From assembly GCF_007830265.1 (NCBI RefSeq), contig NZ_VLKE01000001.1:6200001-6264000 (forward strand): 64,000 bases of DNA, read 5' to 3'. The position numbers and the translations under genes are program-made. Every line of letters starts with the position of its first letter. Positions within the stretch are counted from its first letter, which is position 1. The notes under the pieces are model-generated. The model was not told the DNA's origin. It did not search any database and saw only the letters and a list, made by a program, of their open reading frames with translations. Of the stretch, positions 47,632 to 55,880 are shown one piece after another. Source of the DNA: Micromonospora olivasterospora. Its GTDB lineage: Bacteria; Actinomycetota; Actinomycetes; Mycobacteriales; Micromonosporaceae.

Positions 47632-49599
47632 ATGGCCACCAACCCGATCCCGACCAGTTTCAGACGCCGAACGTTGCTGGCCGCCGCAGCGGGCGGAGCG
47701 GCCCTGCTCGCCGTACCGCTCCGGGCGTTCGCCGAGACGTCGGACGCCACCGGGACGCCGGAGAGCACGGAGACGTCGGAGGCCACCGCGTCGGGCCTGC
47801 CGCTGCTGGCCCCGCTGCCGCCCGGAGCACCGGACCGGACCCTGTTCGCCCCGCTGGAACAGCGGTTCGCCGGCTACCTGGCGATCCTTCCGGCGATGAC
47901 CAACGACATCGACGAGACGACCAACCCCGGGTTCATGGGCGGCGGCTGGTGGCGCTCCCCGAACGCGCCGTACAACGCCCGGGTGCAGGAGCACGTCTAC
48001 ACGTTGAGCTGGTTCCACGCCAACCAGCGGCCGTGGAATCCGTACGCCGGAAACGCGGCGCTGGCCGGGCGGCTCGACGCGGCGCTCGGGCACTACCTCG
48101 GGCTCCAGCACGACGACGGATCCTGGCCGGAGTACAGCCGCAACGAGCACTCGCTGCCCGCCACCGGCTTCGGCCTCGGTTACCTGGCCAAGACCCTGGC
48201 CAACCTGCGGCAGTCGGATGCGCTGCCGCAGCGGCGGACGGAGATCGAGCGGGCCCTGCGCGCCGGGATGAGCTGGCTGCTGGATCCTGCCAACGGCATC
48301 TGGCGTACCCCCGTCCAGTGGACCAACCAGGTCGCCGCCGGCCTCGCCGGCGCGACCCTGGCGCTGCGGCTCCAACCGGACGCCGCGCTGGCCGCCCGGC
48401 TCACCGAGCGGATCGACTTCCTGGCCGAGCACGGACAGAGCCCGGCCGGCTTCTTCTACGACCCGACCGGCATGGACATCAACTACAACTTCGAGGTGAT
48501 GCTGCCGGAACTGGCGGAGATCTACCTGCTCACCGGCAACCGGGCCGTGCTGGGGATGGCCCGCCGGTTCACCGAGTGGTTCGGCTACAACCTGCTCCGC
48601 GAGCCGGACGGCTCGGGCTGGCTCACCTACTACGCCATGTCCGCCCGGACCAGCGTCGCCTACTACGACAACGCGATCCCCGACCCGGACCGCACCAACC
48701 TCAACTCGGCCTTCGTCCCCGACCTGCCACAGCTCGGCGCGTTCCTCACGTCCAGGGAGGACCGGGCCGCCGCCCGCGCCGCCTGGGCCGCCGAGCCGGG
48801 TCCCGCCCCCGGACTGGCCAAGCAGGACACCTCGCCCCGGATCATCGCGCACGCGCCGTACGCGGAGACGCTGCCGAGCAACGCCGAGAAGAAGCGGGCC
48901 ATCGCGGCGCTGCCCTACCTGCGGCAGCCGGAGTTCGCCCAGGTGCGCCGGGACACCGTGGTCAAGCAGGACTACCTCTACGTCAGGCGGCCGGGGCTCT
49001 ACTTCGGGGCGTTCTTCGGCACCCGGCCGACCAGCACGGTCCGCAGCGGACCGGGTTTCCTCTGGCACCCGGTGGTCGGCACCATCGTGCACGCCCAGCA
49101 GAGCGACACCGGCTGCTGGTCGACGCTGCTGCCCAACGGCAACCCGGACGGCCGGAGCAACCTGGTCGCCGAGTACCAGATCGGTGACCGGGAGTGGAAC
49201 GGGAAGTTCCTCTCCCCCGGCGACGCGCCGGTGCGGGTGCACTACGGTCTGCCGGACTCGCGGATCACCACCGAGCTGACCCTCACCCGGGACAGCGTGA
49301 TCCGCTCGGTGCGGGCCACCTCGACGGCGACCGAGCAGATCCCACTGGTGCTGCAACCGCAGGACGCCGTGACGTTCGCCGACGGCACCCCGGTCGCCTA
49401 CGGCGCCAACGCGGCTGCACGCACCGACGGCCTGACCATCCGTCGCGGCGGCACCGTCATCACGATCAGTTGGGACAGCGTACGGCCGGCCACCGTGACC
49501 AGCACGTCCCGGACCTACCTGCGCGACGCCCGGCGACGGGTGCACACGCTGCGGGTGCCGCACGACGGCCGGATCGAGGTACGCATCACCCTGTCCTGA
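47632..49599 (+). CDS. Tat-secreted (alpha/alpha)-toroid polysaccharide-degrading-type protein
   Basis: 655 residues. Tat signal FRRRTLLAAAAGGAALLAVP, cleavage near AFAET. The region 60-340 is helical with alternating hairpins typical of an alpha/alpha toroid (GGGWWRSPNAPYNARVQEHV, YLGLQHDDGSWPEYSRNEHS, FFYDPTGMDINYNFEVMLPE). The C-terminal 250 residues are beta-rich, as in polysaccharide lyases of the heparinase/hyaluronate type and related glycosidases. Exact family and catalytic residues not identified. Strong ribosome site GGAGG. Co-regulated with the esterase and probably with the beta-propeller enzyme at 26.4 kb (inference). Confidence 0.7.
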   Translation: MATNPIPTSFRRRTLLAAAAGGAALLAVPLRAFAETSDATGTPESTETSEATASGLPLLAPLPPGAPDRTLFAPLEQRFAGYLAILPAMTNDIDETTNPGFMGGGWWRSPNAPYNARVQEHVYTLSWFHANQRPWNPYAGNAALAGRLDAALGHYLGLQHDDGSWPEYSRNEHSLPATGFGLGYLAKTLANLRQSDALPQRRTEIERALRAGMSWLLDPANGIWRTPVQWTNQVAAGLAGATLALRLQPDAALAARLTERIDFLAEHGQSPAGFFYDPTGMDINYNFEVMLPELAEIYLLTGNRAVLGMARRFTEWFGYNLLREPDGSGWLTYYAMSARTSVAYYDNAIPDPDRTNLNSAFVPDLPQLGAFLTSREDRAAARAAWAAEPGPAPGLAKQDTSPRIIAHAPYAETLPSNAEKKRAIAALPYLRQPEFAQVRRDTVVKQDYLYVRRPGLYFGAFFGTRPTSTVRSGPGFLWHPVVGTIVHAQQSDTGCWSTLLPNGNPDGRSNLVAEYQIGDREWNGKFLSPGDAPVRVHYGLPDSRITTELTLTRDSVIRSVRATSTATEQIPLVLQPQDAVTFADGTPVAYGANAAARTDGLTIRRGGTVITISWDSVRPATVTSTSRTYLRDARRRVHTLRVPHDGRIEVRITLS

Positions 49600-49629
49600 C
49601 CGTGAATCTGGTATCGACCAGCCGCCGGA

Positions 49630-50151
49630 CCGGTTGTCGACCGGTCCGGCGGCCAGCTGGTGGAGACGTCGCGGCCGCCGACACCACGTACAGGCGACGC
49701 CCAGCCGGCCCGCCTCGGCTGCCTCGACCAGCCTCTCCGGGGGGGGAATCCGATCCCGTTGTCGCGCACGGTGACGCGTACCAGGTCCGCCTCGTCCTCC
49801 AGCAGCACCCAGGCGTGGGCGCCGGGGCCGGCGTGCCGTCGTACGTTGTCCAGGGCGGCTTGCACCGCCGCGCTCAGCTCTGCGGCGGTGGGGGCCGGCA
49901 GGCCGGCAGGCACCGACTGGGAAGACCGGGAGACACCCGTGGCCGGGGCATCAGCTTGTCCACGCGTACATCATCACCGGCCGGAAACGCGCGGCCACCG
50001 CCCACTGGCAGGCCATGTGCCGAGCCCGGCGCGGAGCGGCCAGGAGCGCCACCGGCAGCAACATCACCGCGAGCAGCCGTACGACGACCCGATACCGCCG
50101 GCCACGAGGGCGGGCGGGCGTCACCGAGAGAAGAGATCCCGCGGTCGACAC
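49630..50151 (-). pseudogene. Broken histidine kinase gene (membrane and ATPase pieces)
   Basis: Minus-strand frames give a membrane stretch VVVRLLAVMLLPVALLAAP, then PTAAELSAAVQAALDNVRRH (N-box) and LVRVTVRDNGIGFPP (G1 box). After a run of eight C the reading frame is wrong; with nine it would continue as PERLVEAAEAGRLGV, the expected kinase sequence. The His-box is missing. Either a decayed gene or, for the C run only, a base-calling error. The rest of 49600-50173 has no gene. Confidence 0.65.
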
Positions 50152-50173
50152 CTCGTGATCTGAGTTCCGCTAC

Positions 50174-51046
50174 TCATCCTCGACAGGTGGACCCCCCGGT
50201 GGGCCCGCGTGAAGTGAGCAGACCATGCAGCGCCGCGCCGAACGCCCCGGGGTGTGTCCGGTATCCCTCGTGGCCACCCGGCAGGTCGGCCAGGTGCTCG
50301 CCGAGCAGGGCCGCGAGCCTGGCCGCGCAACGGCTGGGGAACGTGTCGGTCGCCCGGCCGGTGGCGGGCACGATCGTCGTGGCGCCCGCGCGCAACGCCG
50401 CCCAGCCGGCGGCGCCGATCCGGTATTCCCATGTCGCGCGCGCCTCGCCGGTGAGGAAGGCGTTGATGTTCGCGACGGTCCGGCCGCTGGCGGGCTCCCA
50501 CACCACCTCGTCCTCGTGGTCGCGTGGATCGTGGGAGGGGTCTCCGAAGCCGGCCCGCATGATTTTGAGCGCCGCCGGCCAGCCCGACTCCGCGTGGACC
50601 CGGCGGGCGTCGCGGTGCAACCTGTCGTACCTGGCGCGCTCGGACGCGGTGGCGAGCGACCGCAGCGGGGGTTCGTGGGCGACGAGGACACTCACCCGCC
50701 GCGGCCGGCGCCACGCGAGTTCCAAGCCGATGACCGCGCCGGTGCTGCACCCGAACACGCTGACGGGGGCCTCGCCGAAGATGTGGTCGGCCAGCGCGGC
50801 CGCGTCCTCGGCATGCCGTTCGAGTGACACCGGGCGCCCCGGGTCGTCCACCACGGTGCGGGTCTGGCCCCGCCGGTCGTAGGTCAGAACGGCGTAGGTC
50901 TCGGCGAGCCGGGTGGCGAGCAGATCGGCGCAGTGCGCGTCCCCGCCGCCGCTGGGCAGCAGCATGAGGGGCGGGCCGGCACCGCGCACGACGTAGTAGA
51001 AGTCCGCGCCGTCGCCCCGAAACGTCCCGATCCGGTCAGCGGCCAC
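50174..51046 (-). CDS. Alpha/beta-hydrolase of the pyrrole/prenyl cluster
   Basis: 290 residues from a GTG at 51044-51046 that overlaps the prenyltransferase stop. Fold motifs: PPLMLLPSGGGDAHCADLLA, YAVLTYDRRGQTRT, nucleophile Ser in VSVFGCSTGAVIGLELAW, His in LPGGHEGYRTHPGAF. In this place it could release a carrier-bound acyl group or open an ester/lactone. Last gene of the P450-prenyltransferase-hydrolase operon. Confidence 0.8.
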   Translation of the reverse strand: MAADRIGTFRGDGADFYYVVRGAGPPLMLLPSGGGDAHCADLLATRLAETYAVLTYDRRGQTRTVVDDPGRPVSLERHAEDAAALADHIFGEAPVSVFGCSTGAVIGLELAWRRPRRVSVLVAHEPPLRSLATASERARYDRLHRDARRVHAESGWPAALKIMRAGFGDPSHDPRDHEDEVVWEPASGRTVANINAFLTGEARATWEYRIGAAGWAALRAGATTIVPATGRATDTFPSRCAARLAALLGEHLADLPGGHEGYRTHPGAFGAALHGLLTSRGPTGGSTCRG

Positions 51047-52226
51047 CGTCGTCCCCGCCGTGGCTCTGGAACTGCTCCGCCCGCGCGAGATCACCGTTGG
51101 TGAGACCGTGCCGTCGGAAGTACATCCGTGGGTTGAAGTACACCGCGATCCGTGCGGGGCCGTGGGGGGAGCGCTGTGCGCTGAGGAACGAGTGCGCGTA
51201 CATCTCCTTGTCCGCCTCGCCGCCCATGAAGAACCGCGCGCAGCGCTCGTAGGCGTCGCGGCTGCGCGCCGACACGTCGTAGGCGTCGAGGACCTCGCGG
51301 ATCATCCACTGCGCCTCCGCGTCGGAGCGGCAGCGCGGGGTCAGCCCGAACTGGTGCATCACCGACTCGATCGGACGCGTGCCGCCGGGTACGAGCGAGA
51401 CGTAGGTGCCGTACGACCAGAAGCGGCGGTGGTTGGAGCGCCATTCGAGCCGGGTCCGCGGCGGTGTCCCCGGTGCCCACGCGGATCGCGCCCAGGCGCG
51501 GCTTGCGATCGCGGCCATCGTGGGGCCGTCTCCGAGGTCGGCGCGTGGCCCCAACCGGTCCCAGCGGGCGAGGCGTTCCGCGGTGAGGACACCGCGGTGC
51601 TGCACGTACAGCTTCGTCCTGGCTGACGGTCCGGTCGCGAGGTCGAGGCACAGGTAGGACACCGTGTCGTCGTCGTGCATCGCGCCGGCGATCACCTGCC
51701 ACTGGCCGGGGAAGCCGAGCGCGGACAGTGCCGCGTCGACGCGCGCGGCCGTGTCGGCGGGGTTGGGGCCGCCGTGCCATAGGTGGATCTTGCCGATCGG
51801 CGGTCGACGGGGAACCCAGCCCATCGTGTGGAACGCCGCCATGGGCGGGCGGTCGGCCGGTCGGGGTGCCACGAGGTGCTCGATCCGCCGCAGCCTGCTC
51901 AGGTCGAGGCCGTGGGTGGCACTCAGGCGTGCGTTCAACCGGCGCGCGCTTTCCCAGTACGACACCGGGTTCGCGGGTTCGGCGTGCGCTTCGACCGAGG
52001 CTCGCAGGCCGAGTGGCTCGTCGCCGAGCACGACGGAGAGTTCGAGCGGTGTGCTGTCCGCGGTGAGCGTCGACCACGCCGGCGGGGCGTCGAGCGGGCG
52101 ATGTCGCCACGTCTCGCCCATGAGCCGGACGTCCGCCGCCACCTGGTCGGCGAGTTGGTCGAGGCCGGTCGCGTGGCACAGCCCTCGCACGGCGGCCTCC
52201 GCGTGCTCGCCGCACGTTGCGGTCAT
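51036..52226 (-). CDS. DMATS-type (ABBA-fold) aromatic prenyltransferase
   Basis: 396 residues; the ATG overlaps the P450 stop (ATGA). Motifs of the tryptophan-dimethylallyltransferase superfamily: ELSVVLGDEPLGLRASVEAH near residue 65, SVSYLCLDLATGPSARTKLY-like strands (VSYLCLDLATGPSARTKLYV), RFWSYGTYVSLVPGG, and ARIAVYFNPRMYFRRHG. These strands provide the basic/Tyr shield for the prenyl diphosphate; no DDxxD is needed. It should attach a prenyl group to an electron-rich aromatic ring. With pyrrole-forming enzymes next door, a pyrrole acceptor is likely (inference). Confidence 0.8.
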   Translation of the reverse strand: MTATCGEHAEAAVRGLCHATGLDQLADQVAADVRLMGETWRHRPLDAPPAWSTLTADSTPLELSVVLGDEPLGLRASVEAHAEPANPVSYWESARRLNARLSATHGLDLSRLRRIEHLVAPRPADRPPMAAFHTMGWVPRRPPIGKIHLWHGGPNPADTAARVDAALSALGFPGQWQVIAGAMHDDDTVSYLCLDLATGPSARTKLYVQHRGVLTAERLARWDRLGPRADLGDGPTMAAIASRAWARSAWAPGTPPRTRLEWRSNHRRFWSYGTYVSLVPGGTRPIESVMHQFGLTPRCRSDAEAQWMIREVLDAYDVSARSRDAYERCARFFMGGEADKEMYAHSFLSAQRSPHGPARIAVYFNPRMYFRRHGLTNGDLARAEQFQSHGGDDGGR

Positions 52227-53452
52227 GGCGTGAACCTTATCGGCAGGCTGGCGATCCCGTTCACCACGGCCGACACGAGGTGGCGCGGAGGGCCGGCGAG
52301 GGCGAAGCGGACGCCGCTGTCGGCGAGTTCGTCGACGAGGGCGGCGAGCAGCGTGCGTGACGCCGCCGCGCCGACGCAGAAGTGGGGACCGAACCCGAAC
52401 GCGAGGTGCGGGTTGGGCGCGCGGCGGGGATCGAACCGGTAGGGCGACGAGAACACGGACTCGTCCCGGTTCGCCGACGCGATCCAGGCCACCACCCAGT
52501 CGCCCGCGCGCAGCCGTACCCCGCCGAGTTCGACGTCCGCGGTGGTCCGACGCACCAACTGCTGCGCGGGGGTGGTCCAGCGTGCCGCTTCGTCGACCAG
52601 CCCGGGAATCACCGACCGGTCGTCGACGACCGCCCGCCACAGGTCGGGGGTGCGCGCGAGGTGCAGCAGCAGATGCAGCGCGACGTTCAGCGTGGCGGTG
52701 TTGCCGCCGACCAGCGCGCTGTGGACGTTCAGCATGATCCGGCGGCGGGCCAGCGCGGTGCCGTCGACGGAGGTCGCCGACAAGGCGCCGATGAGCGTTT
52801 CCGGTCGGGACAGCGACGTGGCCAACGAGGCCCTGATCGACCCGAAGAGCCGTGAACTCGCGCGTAGTACGGTCTCGTCCTCGTCTCCGTCCTGGTAGGA
52901 CGGGTCGCTCGGCGCGAGGGTGGCGAGGGCGGTCACGACCGTGCTGTCCCAATGTTCCTCGGGTATCCCGAGGAGGGGACCGGCGGCGATCATCGGGAGT
53001 TGCCGCAGCGCGGTGGCCAGGTCGTGGACGCCTCCGGCGAGGATCGGGCGTAGCAACCGGCGTACGCGCGCGCGGATCTCTGCCTCGTGCGCCCGGACGG
53101 CCCCGGGCCCCACCGCGCGGGCGGACGGCCGGCGCAGCGCCGTGTGTTGGGGTGGGTCCGTGAGCGCCAGCGCCTGGCCGCCGGCCGGGTCGGGTGCGCC
53201 GACACAGTGGAGCAGGGCGCCCGATGTGGAGCTGAACACCGCCGTGTCGCGCAGAATCGTGTGGCATTCCGCGTAGCGGAAAAACGACCAGCACTCCGTC
53301 CCGTTGGGGGCGACGTCCTTGCGCACCGGCTCGGTCCGCCGCAGCGCGCGCCACGCCGCGTGCGCGCCGCCCCTTGTGGAGTTAGTGGCGTCAAAAGAAT
53401 CGAAAATGGACATTGTTTGTGGTGTACGTGACCGGCCCAATTCAGCGTCCAT
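52223..53452 (-). CDS. Cytochrome P450 of the pyrrole/prenyl cluster
   Basis: 409 residues (ATG 53452; ATG 53413 possible). Heme loop HLAFGFGPHFCVGAAASRTL with Cys near residue 359; ExxR helix LVDEAARWTTP. The I-helix reads NVHSALVGGNTATLNVAL, with Asn where an acid is usual but the Thr kept. First gene of the minus-strand operon, divergent from the carrier-methyltransferase gene. Probably oxidises the prenylated or aromatic product. Confidence 0.88.
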   Translation of the reverse strand: MDAELGRSRTPQTMSIFDSFDATNSTRGGAHAAWRALRRTEPVRKDVAPNGTECWSFFRYAECHTILRDTAVFSSTSGALLHCVGAPDPAGGQALALTDPPQHTALRRPSARAVGPGAVRAHEAEIRARVRRLLRPILAGGVHDLATALRQLPMIAAGPLLGIPEEHWDSTVVTALATLAPSDPSYQDGDEDETVLRASSRLFGSIRASLATSLSRPETLIGALSATSVDGTALARRRIMLNVHSALVGGNTATLNVALHLLLHLARTPDLWRAVVDDRSVIPGLVDEAARWTTPAQQLVRRTTADVELGGVRLRAGDWVVAWIASANRDESVFSSPYRFDPRRAPNPHLAFGFGPHFCVGAAASRTLLAALVDELADSGVRFALAGPPRHLVSAVVNGIASLPIRFTP

Positions 53453-53567
53453 GTCGCATCACCGCCCTGTGTCGACGATTACCGTGAGTGGCGGCGCGCT
53501 TGACCCTTGCGCACGCCGGCAGAGGCATGGATCATGACAGCACCCCCTCGTCAGGGAAGGCAAGACA
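53453..53567. promoter_or_regulatory. Divergent promoter region of the pyrrole/prenyl cluster
   Basis: 115 bases between the P450 and the carrier-methyltransferase start codons. TTGACC at about 53500 is a candidate plus-strand -35, with weak -10 candidates after it. GGAAGG seven bases before the ATG at 53568 is a good ribosome site. Both operons must start here, so one regulator could control the whole cluster. Confidence 0.5.
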
Positions 53568-54689
53568 ATGGACGATATCGAACGGACAATCCACGACTTC
53601 GTCGCGGACGTGCTGCTGGAGGGCGAGGACATCTCGTTCGACGAACGTACCCCGCTCCTGAAGCATCGGCTGATCGACTCGCTCAATGTCGAAGAACTCA
53701 TCGCGTTCGTCGAGAGTGAATATTCGATTACGTTGAGCGACTGGCTGCACTCGAAGTGGGAGACCATCGAGAGCATGGCCGGACTTATCCGCGCGCATTC
53801 CCCACGATCCCCGGAGGCCGCTGTGTCCAAGACGGACGTGACACCCGACGCCATCGCCACCGACTACGAAAAGTCAGTAGCTCGTTACTGGAACGAGAAA
53901 CTGAACGACCCGATCAACCTTTTGCTCGGCGCCGAGGACGGGCTGGTCCACCACCACTACGGCCTCGGGGAGTACGACCCTGCCGTGCTGTCCGGCAGCG
54001 GTGCCGACCGCGAAGCCGCCATCATCCGGGAACTGCACCGGCTGGAGTGCGCACAGACCGACGTCGTGCTCGACGCATTCGGCGGCATGGAGCCGGACGG
54101 CCGGTTGCTCGACGCCGGGTCGGGCAGGGGCGGTGGCTCGTTCAGCGCGCACCGCAGGTTCGGCTGCTGGGTCGACGGCATCACTCTGTCGCAGTACCAG
54201 GTCGACTTCGCCACGAAGCAGGCAGCTCGGCACGGCTGCACGGACAAGGTCGCCTTCCACCTGCAGAACATGACCCGAACGCTGTTCCCGGACGGTCACT
54301 TCGACCGCGTCCTCACCAACGAGACCACCATGTACGTGGACCTGGCTGCCGCGTTCGGCGAGTTCGCCCGGCTGCTGCGTCCCGGCGGCCGCTACGTCTG
54401 CGTCACCTACTGCGTCAACGACACGATCGCGCCGACGAGCGCGGACTGCGAGGCGGTGGACGCGCACTACGGCACCCGGATGCACTTGCGCAGCGAATAC
54501 CTCGCGGCGCTGTCCGCCGCCGGGTTCTCGCCCAGTCAGGTCACCGTCCTCAACGCCCAGACGATCCCGTACTGGGAGCTGCGCAGCCACTCCGAGCACC
54601 GAACCGGCGTCGAGCGGGCGTTCCTCGACGGATACCGGTCCAACGTGCTGCAGTACGTGCTGATCGCGGCCGACCGCCTGCCGTCCTGA
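53568..54689 (+). CDS. Carrier protein fused to geranyl-diphosphate-methyltransferase-like C-methyltransferase
   Basis: 373 residues. Residues 1-80 are a carrier protein: TPLLKHRLIDSLNVEELIAF with phosphopantetheine Ser38. Residues 95-373 closely follow the GPP 2-C-methyltransferase family (2-methylisoborneol pathway): VARYWNEKLNDPINLLLGAE, DGLVHHHYGLGEYD, LLDAGSGRGGGSFSAHRRFG (SAM site), DGITLSQYQVDFA, VLTNETTMYVDL and PYWELRSHSEHRTGVERAFL. The carrier most likely holds the prolyl/pyrrolyl group made by the next three genes; the methyltransferase may act on that pyrrole, or on the prenyl donor. No known enzyme of this architecture comes to my mind. Confidence 0.88.
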   Translation: MDDIERTIHDFVADVLLEGEDISFDERTPLLKHRLIDSLNVEELIAFVESEYSITLSDWLHSKWETIESMAGLIRAHSPRSPEAAVSKTDVTPDAIATDYEKSVARYWNEKLNDPINLLLGAEDGLVHHHYGLGEYDPAVLSGSGADREAAIIRELHRLECAQTDVVLDAFGGMEPDGRLLDAGSGRGGGSFSAHRRFGCWVDGITLSQYQVDFATKQAARHGCTDKVAFHLQNMTRTLFPDGHFDRVLTNETTMYVDLAAAFGEFARLLRPGGRYVCVTYCVNDTIAPTSADCEAVDAHYGTRMHLRSEYLAALSAAGFSPSQVTVLNAQTIPYWELRSHSEHRTGVERAFLDGYRSNVLQYVLIAADRLPS

Positions 54690-54728
54690 CCCCCGGACAG
54701 CGGACACGTACACCCCGCCCGAGGACAC

Positions 54729-55880
54729 ATGGACTTCGCACCGGACCCCGACCAACGGCTACTCGCGGACAGCATCCACGCACTCGGCGTCGCGCTCAAC
54801 GCCCCGGACGAGCACGACCGCAGCGGCGGACCGTACTTCAGCCGGCAGAAGTGGCGACGGTGCGGAGAATTCGGCCTGCTCGGGCTCAGCCTCCCCGAAC
54901 GCTGGGGAGGGCTTGGGCTCGACTCGCTGAGCACGGCCCTCGCGATCGAGGCATTCGCCCGCGGGCACGAGGACATGGGACTGGTGTTCTCAGCCTGCGC
55001 CCACCTGTTCGCGTGCGCGATGCCGATCGCGGCGCACGGCACCGACTCCGTACGCGACGAGGTGCTGCCGAAGCTCGGGTCGGGCGAGTGGATCGCGGCC
55101 AACGCGATAACCGAGGCCGAGGCGGGGTCCGATGTCTACGCCATGCGCGCCACGGCCGTACGCGACGGCGACCGGTACGTGCTCGACGGCGTGAAGAACT
55201 ACGTGACCAACGCTCCGCTGGCCGACGTGTTCGTGGTGTACGCGAGCACCGATCCCCGCAGCGGTTACCTGGGCATCAGCGCGTTCGTCGTCCACCGCGA
55301 CACACCAGGGGTGACGGTCGGCTCGCCGCTGCCGAAGACCGGGCTCGCGTCCTCGCCGCTCGCCCCGGTCTACCTCGACGGTGTGGCGGTACCGGTGGCG
55401 AACCGGCTCGGCGGCGAGGGCGAGGGGCGCGACGTCTTCACCGGCTCGATGGAATGGGAACGCACCTGCCTGTTCGCCGCCTACGTCGGTGCCATGGACC
55501 GCCAACTCGGCAGGACCGTCGCGTACACCAGCGAGCGCCGCCAGTTCCGCAAACCGCTCGCCAGACACCAGGCCGTCGCACATCGACTCGCCGACATGAA
55601 ACTACGTCTGGAGAGCGCGCGCCTGCTGCTGTACCGCGCCTGCTGGGCACGCGACCAGGGGACGGCCCGTCCGCTCGACGTGTCGCTCGCGAAGCTGGGC
55701 GTCAGCGAGGCCGCCACCCGCAACGCGCTCGACGCCGTACACCTGCACGGCGGTGCGGGCATCGTAGACGGTTCCGGCGTCGAACAGGCGATCGCGGACG
55801 CGGTGCCCGCGTCGCTGTTCTCCGGCACCTCCGAGATCCACCGCGACGTCATCGCGGCGGAGCTGCGCCGTGAGACTTGA
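54729..55880 (+). CDS. Acyl-CoA-dehydrogenase-like prolyl-carrier oxidase
   Basis: 383 residues. Acyl-CoA dehydrogenase fold: LLGLSLPERWGGLGLDSLST, ANAITEAEAGSDVYAMRATA (FAD/substrate strand), KNYVTNAPLADVFVVY, SERRQFRKPLARHQAVAHRL, and HLHGGAGIVDGSGVEQAIAD. In the setting of a proline-activating enzyme and a carrier protein, its role is that of PltE/RedW-type enzymes, which oxidise L-prolyl-carrier to pyrrolyl-2-carboxyl-carrier. Starts 39 bases after the fusion gene; its stop overlaps the adenylation gene start by 11 bases. Confidence 0.88.
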   Translation: MDFAPDPDQRLLADSIHALGVALNAPDEHDRSGGPYFSRQKWRRCGEFGLLGLSLPERWGGLGLDSLSTALAIEAFARGHEDMGLVFSACAHLFACAMPIAAHGTDSVRDEVLPKLGSGEWIAANAITEAEAGSDVYAMRATAVRDGDRYVLDGVKNYVTNAPLADVFVVYASTDPRSGYLGISAFVVHRDTPGVTVGSPLPKTGLASSPLAPVYLDGVAVPVANRLGGEGEGRDVFTGSMEWERTCLFAAYVGAMDRQLGRTVAYTSERRQFRKPLARHQAVAHRLADMKLRLESARLLLYRACWARDQGTARPLDVSLAKLGVSEAATRNALDAVHLHGGAGIVDGSGVEQAIADAVPASLFSGTSEIHRDVIAAELRRET

